Source: Symbiodinium microadriaticum
Lineage: Eukaryota; Sar; Dinophyceae; Suessiales; Symbiodiniaceae
Length of the DNA: 64,000 nucleotides
Assembly (NCBI GenBank): GCA_001939145.1
Contig: LSRX01000054.1
Span: forward strand, 12,107 to 76,106
Direction of reading: 5' to 3'
A program made the translations under genes and the position numbers. Within the stretch, counting starts at the first letter, position 1, and each line of letters opens with the position of its first letter. The notes under the pieces are model-generated. The model was not told the DNA's origin. It saw only the letters and a program-made list of their open reading frames with translations, and searched no databases. This document shows, piece by piece, positions 34,986-46,593 of the stretch.

Positions 34986-35984
34986 AGCACGAATCATCGT
35001 TCGGGCCTGCCTGCTCTGTCCCACATGCACATCGTGGACAGTCAGTCATGGCGACAGTGACTATGTCTGCCGAATTTGGGCAGTCAGCCATGAAGGTGGC
35101 TGGCAAACATGCACTCTAAACCGGTAGCCGCACGGCAGCCTGAACACCATATAGCCAAACCGACATGAGCAACTGAAAAATGAAACATCTCAAGCGTCAT
35201 GGATAGCAATAACTTGCAGAACACGCACATCCGAGAGTACACAATGATAATTTCTTGCATGAAGCCTGCACAACTGACCGGCAACGCGCCAAGGACGAAG
35301 CGCAGGAGCAACAACATAAACAAGAAGGACAAACCCATACAACAAACGCAAAATCTCAGTATGAGGCCGTGCAGACAGAGAAAGAACATCGACACCGACA
35401 AACGCAGAAGAATGGTGATTCGGATGATTCTGGGTGGCAGGTCAGTGGCCTGGCCATAACAACCAGTTCCCTGCACCATAAGCAAGGGAAAACGGAAGCG
35501 AGGTTAGCATAAAGGAAGCAGCAGCAGCAGCAGGAAGATGAATGCAGCTTCAGCATAAAAAGTAACACTCCATCATAGCAGAAGACAGGTCCAGCACAAA
35601 ACAGGAACTCCCAGCATTGCCAGCATAAGAAAAAGCAGGGTTTAGACAAGAAAACATCGCTATCCTTTTTCATATTTTATGAATCTCTGTTTCTGTGTGT
35701 GGGGAATGAGTGTTTTCTTTGTTTGCTGTTGCTGCTTTCTTAACGTTGTGTGCTGTGCAGACGGCAGGAACACCTACAAACAAAGACCCCTCCCCTTTGC
35801 AGCCACTGCAGCAAAACAGACGCCCTCCCCGCAACAACAGCAACAGATTTACACCTCCAGCAGGAACAAACAAAGGAACACCCCTTCCCCACCAAAAGAA
35901 CACACTACAAAACAGCCGCCCCTGCTGGCAACAACATGAAACACTAACACCCTCCCACAGGGGGTCTGGGCCTCACCTTACACA
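34986..35984. other. Low-complexity intergenic DNA
   Basis: A/C-rich with short CAG runs (35518-35536) and CAACAA runs. Frames on both strands are compositional artefacts. Confidence 0.5.
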
Positions 35985-36350
35985 CTGACACGCAGAGACA
36001 CAGACAGACAGACAGACACACACACACACACAGACAGACGCACACAGAGACAGAGAGAGAGGGAGGGAGAGAGAGACAGACAGAGACAGACACACACACA
36101 CACACACAGAGACAGACAGAGACACAGACACAGACACAGACACAGACAGAGACAGAGACAGAGACAGAGACAGAGACAGAGACACGCACAGAGACAGAGA
36201 CAGACAGAGACACGCGGACACGCGGACACGCGGACACGCGGACACGCAGACACGCAGACACGCAGACACGCAGACACACACACAGTCAGACACAAACATC
36301 ACAGACAAGCACAGACAAACACAGACAGAGACAGAGACACGGACGGACAG
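35985..36350. repeat. (ACAC/ACAG/GAGA)n compound microsatellite
   Basis: A mixture of ACACAC, GACAGA and, at about 36210-36260, GCGGACAC/GCAGACAC octamer-like units. It is open on the minus strand as poly-Val/Ser/Cys, which is not a protein. Confidence 0.9.
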
Positions 36351-36363
36351 ACATTGCAGACCG

Positions 36364-36421
36364 AAACGCGCACCAACCGGTCATCAGCGCACCAAGATGC
36401 CCGAAACGCGCACCAAACGGC
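36364..36421. repeat. GCGCACCAA motif, three copies
   Basis: GAAACGCGCACCAA occurs at about 36363 and 36400, with a GCGCACCAA between. The same nonamer, in the opposite orientation (TTGGTGCGC), is repeated beside the gap at 49.8 kb. Confidence 0.6.
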
Positions 36422-36602
36422 TCCAGATAGATGACATGTGCAAGCATTCTCCTGCCAGCTCTTCGACTCGACTCAGCCCGCAGCAGAGGGGACATGTTGC
36501 AGCAAGTGGACTTGTGCAGAAGAGCCTGTCTGCAAAGCTTAATTTGACGTGCTCGCAGCTGTAGATCTTCTTCGACATGTTTTCCTGAGCGCCGGGCACG
36601 CC

Positions 36603-37038
36603 ATGGCCTCGGCGCCCTCGGCGGCAGCGGCAGAGCCTTCTGACAAGGCTCAACATGTATTCATTCTGCAAGGTTTGCCGAACACACTCTAATTTCCAAT
36701 ACTAGTTTTTCTCAGGAGTTGCGGCTGGCGTCCAAGCGGCGGCGACGGTTAGATCCTGAGGCAGGTCCTCAGGAATTGAGATACAGCCAATATCCTAGGA
36801 TTCGGCCCCAACGCTTTTCCAGCTTTTTCCTTATCAAAACCATCAATGCCAGGGCGTGGAGGCCACGATTGAGCTCCTGCGCCAATTAGCGCTTCGCTCA
36901 GTCTCTCCAGTCAAGGGTGGCTGTGGCTTCCACCAGGCCAGTGTGCCAAGATTTCTTCTTCCTTCTGCCTGAGGACAAAGCTCAGCAAGATCAGAGTTTC
37001 TCCACCCAGGCAACCGGTGCCTTCTCCACGTTCACATG
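36603..37038 (+). CDS. Possible short gene, unrecognised
   Basis: An ATG at 36603 opens a frame with an Ala-rich start (MASAPSAAAAEPSDKAQHVF) that meets a GT donor-like site at about 36673. After an AG at 36715, two frames are possible; one reads RYSQYPRIRPQRF then SSFFLIKTINAR. A third stretch, about 36911-37038, reads TRPVCQDFFFLLPEDKAQQD and ends in TGA. Phase between the first two parts is not resolved. It could instead be a 5' part of the duplicated MULE-region sequence. Confidence 0.3.
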
Positions 37039-37181
37039 AGATCCCCTCAGTTCAGATATTAACCTTCAGTTGACCCACATCCCATCTTGCGATATTTCTG
37101 GCCAGGCGCCGGCGGCTGCTGCCGCCAAGCCTGAGGCCTGTCTGATCCGTGTTCTAGATTCTGGTCATGTTCGTCGTGCTG

Positions 37182-37665
37182 CGGATGCAGTTCGCATGTT
37201 CCATCAGTTCAGATCATATCGATTGAGAAATATCCCAGACTGCTTTGCTGGGGCTCAGTTTCAGTGCGGTCGTCCATACCCTGTCCTCAAAGCAGCTGTG
37301 TGGAAACCAGATAGGTGTAGAGGCGATCTGCAGTAGCTCAGATCAGATCAGTGCAGTAGATCCACGTGAAGCTTTGCTGTAGGATGCAATTCTCAGAGAT
37401 TCTGACAAGGCTGCCCAGCCCGTGCTTGGCGCTGAGGCTGGCGTCCTCTTTCACAGCTTCCAGATCAGTTCAGAATCGTCCGCTTGGTTCTACGTTGTCC
37501 CCTAATACCGCAAGAACCTAGTCCTGGCGTTTGTCGCGCACGACGACTGCGGATGCAGTGCCCGTATAGAATCAGTTCAGATCAGATCGTTTGATAAATA
37601 TCCCTTGCTTGACAACGACTTCAGAACTGAACCAAACACGAGCACCCAGTTGCTGGTGAACATCT
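37182..37665. repeat. Segmental duplication, copy A (partner 43828-44312)
   Basis: About 480 bases recur some 6.65 kb downstream with many small differences. Landmarks shared in the same order are GCGGATGCAGTTCGCATGTT, GAGAAATATCCCAG, GTGCGGTCGTCCATACCCTG, TCTGACAAGGCTGCC, GGTTCTACGTTGTCCCCTAA, GATAAATATCCCTTGCTTG and AACACGAGCACCCAGTTG. Each copy precedes a copy of the MULE transposase. The adjacent 37070-37150 piece is related to the tandem repeat at 46.6-47.1 kb. Confidence 0.85.
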
Positions 37666-37800
37666 CAAGGCGGGTTTCACGCAGGGTGCCTCCGGATGTC
37701 CCAGATACACTGATTCGGCAGCCCAATTTACCGCGCAAGATTGACTTCCTTGCAGCGCAGAGTGGGGTTGGTGAGCTTAAAGGGTGCGGTTCATTGGAGT

Positions 37801-38019
37801 CGGCCTGTGTAGATCACTATATCAGTTCGTTTCAGTTCAGTTCAGAACAGAACAATCACAAGTCAGCCGATAACCTTCCAAACCTCAGTAGTAAACCTGG
37901 TGTGTAATCCGGCCTGTGTAGATCACTTAATCAGTTCGTTTCAGTTCAGTTCAGAACAGAACAATCACAAGTCAGCCGATGACGTTCCAAACCTCAGTAG
38001 TAAAACTGGTGTGTAATCA
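37801..38019. repeat. 109-bp tandem duplication
   Basis: Two near-identical units start with CGGCCTGTGTAGATCACT at 37801 and 37910. Each contains TTTCAGTTCAGTTCAGAACA and ends CTGGTGTGTAATC. A few substitutions separate them. Confidence 0.85.
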
Positions 38020-38487
38020 TTGGCCTATCCTTGGAGCCCACCCAAAACCGGTGCAAATCCCTAACTGGATTGCTTGCACAAGCCCGAACCTTTGTTGCGG
38101 TAACCAAGTTCTCATTCCAGTATCTCGGAATTGAATGACACAAACTGTCATTTTTCACCGGGCCTGTCCTTGGAGCAAAACCAAAGCAGCTCGAAACCCG
38201 AAAAACATCTTCTGGAGACCTTTCTGAAGCTTGCTTTTCCTTTCTTGCTTGGGGAAGTCGTCACCTTTGCTGCAGTGAAGCTGTTCAGGACAGGGAATGG
38301 GAATGCCCGTCTGGCGGTGGGAAATGGACGTGCCAGACATCTAGATGTTCAGTTGTAGCTTTTATCTAAAGCTTTGAACATGTATTCGCATTCACGGGCA
38401 GAGTTCGTCCAGAGATTTCATCCGTATTCTTCCTAACATTGGGATTCGATTATTAGATGTACGTCTGAAACGCTTCCACGTGCGGCA

Positions 38488-41400
38488 ATGGTTCCTGTCA
38501 CTGAGACACCTGCACTGTCTCCAAGTGGCGACTTGGCTTGTGGCATTTATTCTTGCTCGGGCAGTGTCCTCGTGATTCCCCTCGGAAACCTTCAGGATCT
38601 GCATAAAGATGCCAAAAGTGCGGGACTGGACCTCGAAGAGTGAGAAGTGCTTCGCTTTGTCTTTGCATGCTATCTCCAACGATGAGCTGAAAAAACAGTT
38701 GCAAAACTTTGTGCAAGAGCTTCAAGAATCGCCTGCTCAGAAAATCCGCGTCAGCAAGGTTGCGCTCAACGGCCTTCCGGGGCAACCGGCCACCTGGGGG
38801 AACGCCTGGGCTAAATGCGGCTGTTCACGCAGCTGTGGCAAAAGCTTTCGCTTGGATCTTACAGCAAACGACGAAGGATTCAAGGCCGTGCTTCTTGAAC
38901 AGGGGGCGCATCCAGAGGCGCCGCCAGGTGCAGAGGCGGACAGAGCTCGGCAAGACAGAGCCGCCTCCGTGGCTCATCTATGCCCTTTGCAAGCCGGCGC
39001 CGCTCTGCGAGGTGCCAAGGAGGATGCACGGCCGATGCCGAGCACCAAGGAGATCAAAAAGGCCAGGCGAAGCTTCATCGCTTCGCAAGCGCCCAAGTCG
39101 CAGAGGCAGGATGACCAGGTGTCCGCTTGGATAGAGTACGTGAAGGACCGTGCCATTGAAAAAGCCACAACTTGCTAAGAGCTTGCCAATTAAAGTTTTT
39201 CGTAGCAGACTTCCTCTTAGTCTCCTTGCAAACATTGGTTCGGATGGGATCAGATCAGATCAGTTCCTGCACTTGTGCAGCTGGAGCAGAGCCAAGCATC
39301 CTCGACCAAGGAGAAGTTCGAGCTGAAGTTCACCGTTGCACAACTTCAGAATGACTCCGACCCTCTTTTCTCATTGGTCCGAGATTGCGTGGTTCCCGAA
39401 GGGTGCTGCGTGCTCGTGTCGGACACCATGCTCGCTTGCGTCGCTGGAGTCCTCAAGACAGGCAAGCAGGGATCCGGCCTCACACTGGTCACTGACTGGA
39501 CATACAAACTGAACAAGGCCGGCTGGGGCGTTGGCATTTTTGCCTTGACGCAGAAACATGACAGCCGTGGTTTGCCAGCTACAGAACTCGTCATAGCTGG
39601 TTACGCTGTCGCGCCCAAAGAAGAGTTGGGCGGCATGTCTGCCTGTTTAGCCTCTTTCATCGCGTTCTACGCATCCAGAGGCGTGCATCTGCTGTCTGTC
39701 ATCCGCTATGTCTTGATGGATGGCACGACCGCAGGAAGGAACGCGGCCGCGAAGGCAGGCCTGACGAATTTCAATGTCGTCTGAGTTGTAGTCTTTTCCA
39801 TATGGTTCGGTTGACGGCTTTCACGCGGACAATCCTGTTTCCGGAATCTTATTTAAATAGCACCGATCTGATCTGATCTGATCCCTTCCACTCCAGGTGC
39901 TGCCAACTCTCAAGCACCGCTTGGATCTCAGACATGTCTTGGAGGCGATAGATCGTTGGGGTCGCAGCACCAACGGGGACAAGGAGGATGCTCTGGCTAT
40001 CCGAAGCCTCGTGTTTTTTGCAGCGTCTCTTCCTACGATTCGACTCTTCGATGCTTGTTGGCAGACAGCTCTGCGTGGCTTCGAACAGCAGGGCAAAGCC
40101 AAGACGCTGAAATATCTGACAGAGCACATTTTGGAATCCAGCGAGGACGGCGATTTTTGGGCGTCTGGCTGGGCCAGCGGGTTGTGGAATGCCCCGTCCG
40201 GCCACGGACCACAAACATGCCAGCAAAGCTTGGAGTGTTACAACAGTACCGTAAAGAACGCCATGCCTGCAGGATACCACTTGCTAGTCTCCGGGATATG
40301 ATCAAGAGCCTGGACAATTGCCACCGAGCCATTATGGTTCAGCGCGGGCACGTGGATGGTCAAGACGAAGGCCGAGTCCTCTTCAAGGCCACTGATCCCA
40401 GGATACCCTGTCAAAACCTTTTGACTGCAGACTGGATAAGGCCGGGCAGGGACGAAGTAGGTGAGCAGCTGTGCCTTGCTCCGGTCTGGAGATTCTTGGA
40501 ATATCTGCCAGACAACGTGGCTGGGAGCACCCTTAACAGAGAAGTTCCTCATCTGGGAGAGGTTCAGTGCGTCTACGTCATGCCTTTGAAGCAGTACAAT
40601 CTCAGCATTGATTACGACTGTCACCACAAATTTCTCGCTTTGATGACAGCGCATGATGCCGCGACATTTCGCACGGCAGCGTCCGATCTCAGCTTGCTGA
40701 AGGAAGGTCGGGTCAGCCTCCCTCGGCTTCGAGTTCTGTTTGCCGATCTGGCCATGGCGCTGAAGCTCCGATCACGCTTTCATGGCCACGTCATCGTTTG
40801 CACCTGCAGCTTTTTCTGCATGCGTGGAACATGCGTGCATCATCTCCTCACGCGCTGGATGGAAGGAGATCCGGCTGTTCGCCTGGCCGAGGTCAGCGAA
40901 TTTACAGCCAGAGACGTGCCTCCCACGTCAGAAGGCGCAGAGGACGCGCTTCGCCAAAGACTCCTGCCGCGAGGACAGAATTCCAAGGGTTTGAAGATCA
41001 GTTCGGATCATATCGGGTGAGACCTGGGTACCTCCAGTAGCCCCCAAACGTTCCCTGAAATCAGTTCAGATCAGATCAGTTGAACTTCTGCAATGTACAG
41101 CCTTCCCTTCTTGTACGTGTTGTCATTTTGTATTCGCACATACGCTTCATTCATGGCTTGTTCCTCCGGAAGTCACATTCACTGTCCTCAGGAGCTCGTC
41201 TTCGCGACCTGCCTATAGCAAGTCAGCCTGGTCCACACTGGCTTTCCTGGTCAAACAAGCGCAGGACGGAAGTGCTGCAAAAAAGGCAAAGGAGCAGAAG
41301 GAAGCGGACGCCAAGAAGAGCAAGCTTGAGACCGTTTGGTATTCGCCGAATATTCGTCGGGCATTGCTGCCTGGTGCATCCGCCTCTGCCCAAACGTCAG

Positions 41401-41516
41401 GATCAGGGTCAGGCAGTGCTGCGCCAGTGCAAGGTAGCAGAGGACAAGCTGCAGGGATGGAGGCTGGCGCACCTACGCCAAGACGCCGGCGCTCTGATGC
41501 GTCGCCGCTTCACTAG
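38488..41516 (+). mobile_element. Mutator-like (MULE) transposase gene with SWIM zinc finger, decayed
   Basis: An N-terminal frame (38488-38643) and an overlapping one (38609-39178) look coding; moving between them needs a frameshift. After an intron with a GATCAGATCAG run, 39281-39783 encodes the transposase core. It has LTLVTDWTYKLN (first catalytic Asp) and VLMDGTTAGRNAAAKA (second Asp position), like the MULE DDE domain. A second intron, with GATCTGATCTGATC, ends at 39896. The frame then reads DLRHVLEAIDRWG to about 40290, shifts by one base, and continues from DMIKSLDN to a SWIM-type Cys-x-Cys-x(n)-Cys-x-His (CTCSFFCMRGTCVHHLL) near 40796-40850. A Lys/Ala-rich C-terminal exon (about 41191-41516, AWSTLAFLVKQAQDGSAAKK) ends in TAG. 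No terminal inverted repeats or target duplications were identified. The frame breaks suggest it is inactive. Confidence 0.65.
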
Positions 41517-41904
41517 GATGCTATCGAGAACCGAAGCAAAAAAGAAACTGCGGGTGACTCCGGGTCTTTCTGATTTTTGAAAACACGCGTAGAATCCAGT
41601 GTCTTGCTTTGCCGCAGGCGCTGCTTCCGACACCGGCGCCTATGGTTTCTTCTTTGAAAGCCACGCGCTTGGGAGAATCACCGAACTTTGCCTTTTTTGG
41701 GGCAGCTGATCTGTGCGGAAGACATAGTCAAATGGGGAGTTTGGCTAGGACAGCGCATTTGTTAAACGATAACGCAAGTGAGAACAGAAAACTCATGTGG
41801 ACTGCCAGCAGGTCGGGCTGTGTCAAGAGAGCAACTCTCTCGCTTGCTAGGCTTTGCTGGGTTACAACCAGCAGTATCGTCGGGCCACAGACACCGGCGC
41901 CAGG

Positions 41905-42425
41905 TCCTTAGCTACTCTTCCCTGTCGTGCCCAACCCCACAAAGTACCGTCCCACAGACTACCGTGAGAGACTCCCTGGAGTGCCCAAGCCCAACAGACT
42001 ACCGTGAGACTCATCATCATCAGATGAGTCTGCGTCCCTGACACGGTTTTTGTATTCAGATCAGATCAGTCTGGATCAGATGTTCCTCGCGACATGTTTT
42101 GCCAGCATGCATTTCAGTCAGCTGCATGGCGTGGTGTCTGGACATTGCTGTAATTGATGCTTTGCCCCGGGGAGAGTCAGCTGTTACTCCTTGCCTGCTG
42201 AGACTACCTCCTGGAGTGCCCAACCCGACAGACTACGTCTGGAGTGGCTAGTCGGCTAGTCTCAACAGACTACCGTGAGACTCCCTGCAGTGCCCAACCC
42301 CACAGACTACCGCGAGACTCTCGTGAGACTCCCTGTCGTGCCCAACCCCACAAAGTACCGTCCCACAGACTACCGTGAGAGACTCCCTGGAGTGCCCAAG
42401 CCCAACAGACTACCGTGAGACTCGT
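41905..42425. repeat. Minisatellite, units near CAGACTACCGTGAGACTCCC
   Basis: Units of about 35-45 bases combine CCCAACCCCACA-type and CAGACTACCGTGAGACTCC-type pieces. A block of about 90 bases, from TGTCGTGCCCAACCCCACAA to ACAGACTACCGTGAGACTC, is repeated almost exactly at about 41921 and 42331. Shorter variants lie at 42195-42330. Open frames over it are repeat artefacts. Confidence 0.8.
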
Positions 42426-42821
42426 ATAGGCTTTGCAATGCATTATCTGCAGGGTGGGGATGCTCGAAGTTAAACAATTCTCTGCTCTCCCAGGCTCCCG
42501 CTTCCAGTGGCTGTCGGGGTTCGTTGTCGGTTTTGCTCTACATGTATGTTCCAACAGCCAAACTCACCCACTTGAGAGAGTGCTTGCTCGTATCTAGACT
42601 TCTGGCCGCTGTGCCGCATAGTTGCATTAAGTTGAACGCCCTCCACTGCAGGAGCCTGCTTCTCTTCGTCCAGGATTGGCAGAGGCTGGTTTTCGAATGG
42701 AAGAACTGTGATTTGTGACAGATTGCAACACTGCCGAACAGTGTCTTCGAGTCAAATAATTGAAAGCATTGTACTAAAGATCGAAGCAGCAGGTCAGATC
42801 AGTGTCAGTGCCTCCAGTTTT

Positions 42822-42957
42822 AGCATTTGCAATTGTACGAAGCAACCTTGTAACACTGCATGAGTGCAGGGACCTTTGTCCATTGGGTCTGACCCGGTGC
42901 CAAAACCTTCGGTGCGTGGCCAGGCGCAGCCTTTTAAGAGCGGGCCTGCTGCAATAC
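42822..42957. repeat. Duplicated segment (partner 45954-46082)
   Basis: Shared landmarks are CGAAGCAACCTTGT, GTGCAGGG, GTGCCAAAACCTTCGG, CAGGC and TTTTAA before AGCGGG, with about 20% divergence by eye. It follows the MULE C-terminal exon in both copies, extending the composite duplication rightwards. Confidence 0.75.
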
Positions 42958-42999
42958 TAAGAAGCCTATTACATTCCAGCTTCGCGCTGGACATGTGCA

Positions 43000-43827
43000 G
43001 TTCAGTGCTGAGGCGATCTTGGCGTAAGCAATACAATGTTTGACATAGATTTTGCATGTATCATCTCGGATGCAACTGTTGCAAACTCACATAGTTTTGG
43101 CTCTTATGCAATCAAATCTTCCATTACACCGTTGCTCCCAGGCAGCTGATGCTTTGCCTGCTTTTGACACCTTCCAGGCAACCTTTCTGACCGATCACGC
43201 TGGATCAGATCAGCATGCATTGTGTCACTCACGCGAAAAGGGGCTGTGATATTTCCAGAGCGGTGGGGGAGGTTCATGACCATGAGCTTCACTGCTTTGT
43301 TCTTCTGTCCTTTGCAGGCTGCGGGCATCCCGTGTTTTGCTGACAAGGCTGCTTGGAGTGAGCTGGATCCAGCGAGCTCTAGTTCGCTCTGCCTGGATTC
43401 GAAGCAAGCAGTTCACTTCTGCTGAAATCGAAATAAACCCTTGAAGTTTTTTTGCGTGTGTCATCCTCAGCTGCAAAACACTTCTTGCAGACGCATAGAG
43501 TTGTTGAATTGAGTGCACTCACTTCTTCCAGCACAATCCCGCTCCCAGGCAGCCGATGGCTCCGCTGCTGCTTGCTTCACCTTCCAGGCAATCTCTGTGA
43601 CCATATCTAACCGCGGAATCTAGCGTTTTTACAGTGAAATCGCTTCCACTGCGAATAGAGCAGAATGGATCACATCAGATCCAAGTCCAACGTGTGTCAG
43701 CGCCAAGAGATTCCAGCCCAGTGCAGGAAGCTGGGATCCCATCTCTTCTGAGATCAGATGACTTGAGGGCTGGGTGTACTTTGTCATGAGAACAGATTCC
43801 TGACGTTCGTTTCTCGCGCAACGACTG
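43000..43827. other. No supported gene
   Basis: Ordinary mixed sequence with two GATCA-rich spots (43205, 43670). CAGGCAG(C) with GATGCTTTGCCTGC/GATGGCTCCGCTGC flanks occurs at about 43140 and 43549, hinting at another small duplication. Confidence 0.35.
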
Positions 43828-44312
43828 CGGATGCAGTTCGCATGTTGTGGTCAGATCGATTGAGAAATATCCCAGGCTACTTTGCTGGGACAGTTTCAGT
43901 GCGGTCGTCCATACCCTGTCCTCCCAGCAGCTGCGTGGAAACCAAAGAGGTCTAGAGACGATCTGCAGTTCGCTTGTTCTGGTAGATCAGATCAGATCAG
44001 TGCAGTAGATACACGTGAAGCCTGACTGTAGGATGCATTTCTCAGACATTCTGACAAGGCTGCCAAGACCGTGCTTGGCGCTGAGGCTTGCGTCCTGTTT
44101 CACAGCTTTCAGATCAGATCAGATTCGTTCGCTTGGTTCTACGTTGTCCCCTAATCACGTGAGAACATATTCCTGACGTTTGTTGCGCGCAACGACTGCG
44201 GATGCAGTGCGTGTGTTCCATAATTTCAGATCAGATCGTTTGATAAATATCCCTTGCTTGGCAGCTACTTCAGAACTGAACCAAACACGAGCACCCAGTT
44301 GGTCGTGAAGCG
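43828..44312. repeat. Segmental duplication, copy B (partner 37182-37665)
   Basis: This is the downstream copy of the segment described at 37182. It keeps the same landmark order and carries more complete GATCAGATCAG runs (43987, 44111, 44226). Confidence 0.85.
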
Positions 44313-44351
44313 GCCTGGACTGGAGGGAAGTGAGTTGCTCATCTTCCACTT

Positions 44352-44538
44352 GTCAGATAGACGTGGCGCCGCCACCGCCGCAGGCTACCGTGACAGAGAT
44401 GTTCCCCTCAAAAGTATTGTCATCCGTCAAACTCGGCGGGAGTGGCAGGTGTGTGCGAAATCCACTTCTGATGTGTCAGGTAGACCTGGCACCACCACCG
44501 CCGCAGGCTGCCGTGACACAGATGTTCCGTTAAAAAGC
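44352..44538. repeat. 125-bp spaced duplication
   Basis: GTCAGATAGACGTGGCGCCG and GTCAGGTAGACCTGGCACCA begin two related 62-base stretches at about 44352 and 44477. Both continue with CCACCGCCGCAGGCT and CCGTGACA and then GATGTTCC. Confidence 0.75.
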
Positions 44539-44984
44539 ACTAGTTCTGTGCCACTTCGGATTCTTCCGGGAATCGCCTGCAAGCAGTTCAGCGACTCGTC
44601 AGGGACTTGGTGGCTGTCAGTTATCGTGCTGTGTGGAGCTACCATTTCTGCCGCCAGTCGATCCGGTATCAGCGATGTCAGGTCATGTTGAAGTCAGCAA
44701 CTCGTTGAGATGTTGCATCAGCATTTGTGGAAGCATAGCTGTCATCGGGAGGTGCCGCAAGGTGCAGCACTGGCGGTGACGCCGCAGGCAGTGAGGGTCA
44801 TGCTCTGATAGGAGTCAGCATTGCAACAGGGCTGCGCTGTTGTCTGTGATTCCTTATCCAGAATTGGCTTGCAACAAGACGTTTTTATCCCGGCTTCGGT
44901 AGGACAAGGGTGGATGTTCTGGTGGGTTAGCCGGAGAGGGATGTCGGGTGGTACGATCCTCGCTTGGGAGACGTCGGGCTTCAG

Positions 44985-45834
44985 CGACTGGCAAGGCTTC
45001 TGGAACTCGCTGCTCACTCTGCTGCGAGCAAGGAGAAGTTTCAGCTGAAGTTCACTCTTGCACATCTCCAGAACGACTGTGACCCTTTTTTCTCCGTAGT
45101 CTCCGGCCTCACACTGGTCACTGACTGGACACACAAATTGAACAAGGCCGGCTGGGGCGTTGGCATTTTTGCTTTGACACAGATACATGACAGACGAAGT
45201 GACGAAGTTTGCCGCAGAACGAAATCGGGGAGCAGGTGTGGTGTGCCTTGCGCCGGTCTGGAGATTCTTGGAATATCTGCCAGACAACGTGGCTGGGAGC
45301 ACCCTTAACAGAGAAGTTCCTCATCTGGGAGAGGCTCGGCGCATCGATTGAAGGGGTCTGCTTTTAAACAGTTCCATACGATAAGATCAGTTCGGATCAG
45401 ATCAGACGTCATAGCAACGGTTTTCACGCGGCGTCTGGAACTACCCATGAAATCAGTGCAGATGAAAGCAGCTCAAGTCATGCAATGTACGTGGTTTGCC
45501 CTTGGTGCTCTCCTGTTTTTCCCTTGCAATTCACATTCACAGTCCTCTGTGTCCTCAGGAGCCCTTCTTCGCGAGCTGCCTAGCAAGCCAGCTTGGTCCA
45601 CACTGGCTTTCCTGGTCCAAGAAGCACAGGACCGGAGCGCGGCAAAGGAGCAGAACGAAGCGGAAGCCATGAAGAGAAAGCTGGAAGCCGTCTGGTATTC
45701 GCCGGCATTGCTCCATGGTGCATCCACCTCTGACCAACGGTCAGGAACGCGCCAGTGCAAGGCAGCAGAGGACAAGCTGCAGGAATGGAGCGTGGCACCC
45801 CACGCCCGTGAGGGGGCGCTCTGATGCGTCGCCG
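44985..45834 (+). pseudogene. Internally deleted MULE transposase copy
   Basis: The start matches the first copy at the protein level (KEKFQLKFTLAHLQND; LTLVTDWTHKLNKAGWGVGI). After FALTQIHD the sequence jumps to the part matching about 40450-40570 of the first copy (CGGTCTGGAGATTCTTGG and onward). The second catalytic Asp region and the stretch up to the shift site are therefore missing, roughly 880 bases. Most of the SWIM-coding part is absent as well. The last part matches the C-terminal exon (WSTLAFLVQEAQDRSAAKEQ) and stops near 45824. It cannot encode a working transposase. Confidence 0.75.
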
Positions 45835-45953
45835 CTGGATCAGGATGTTATCCAGCACCAAAGCAAAAACATGCGGGTGACTCCGGGTCTTTATGATGCT
45901 TGCAGACTTCTGCAGACAACCACGACGCGTAGCATCCATTGTCTCCAAATTTT

Positions 45954-46082
45954 GCATCTGCAGTTGTTCGAAGCAACCTTGTCAAAGTGCATGCGTGCAG
46001 GGCCCCCCCATTTGGTACGATGGAGTGCCAAAACCTTCGGCGCGTGACCAGGCACAGCTTTTTAATAGCGGGTGCAATACGT
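45954..46082. repeat. Duplicated segment (partner 42822-42957)
   Basis: Right end of the second copy of the composite duplication; the landmarks are those given for its partner. Confidence 0.75.
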
Positions 46083-46593
46083 TGAGAGTTGAGAAGTTGC
46101 GTCAGCAATTGGCAGCAGCGGCTGTGACGCCACAGGCACTCAGGGGCATGCTCTGATAGGAGTCGGCATTGCAACAGGGCTGCAGCTGTTGTCTGAGCAT
46201 CTTCCCCGCATACAATGATTCCTTGGTGCTGCAGAACAGGTGGTGCCGGCGGGGACATCAGCCGCAGAGGCCCCGGCTGGAAGGAAGTGAGTTGCTCATC
46301 TTCCGTTGCTTATGCACTTCGCTTGTTCTGTTATGTCAGATCAGATCAGCCAGTGTATTCAATCGCGGTCAAGCCAGCAAGAGGCTGACAAAGGCGTACA
46401 GACGATGCAGTTCGCTTGCTCTGTTAGTTCAGATCAGATCAGTGCAGTAGATTCAAAGGCGGTCAGCCTGTCTGTTCCATGTTCTAGATTCTGGTCATGT
46501 TCGTGGAGTAGCAAGAGTGCAATGCCTCTGCGTCAGTTCAGGCTTGCATCTTTTGCATGGTCATTTGAGCTGTTCAGATTCATCACCAAATCT

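Noticed and set aside
35944-36308. Three overlapping minus-strand frames rich in Val, Ser, Cys and Leu
   Set aside because: Translations of an ACACAG-type microsatellite.
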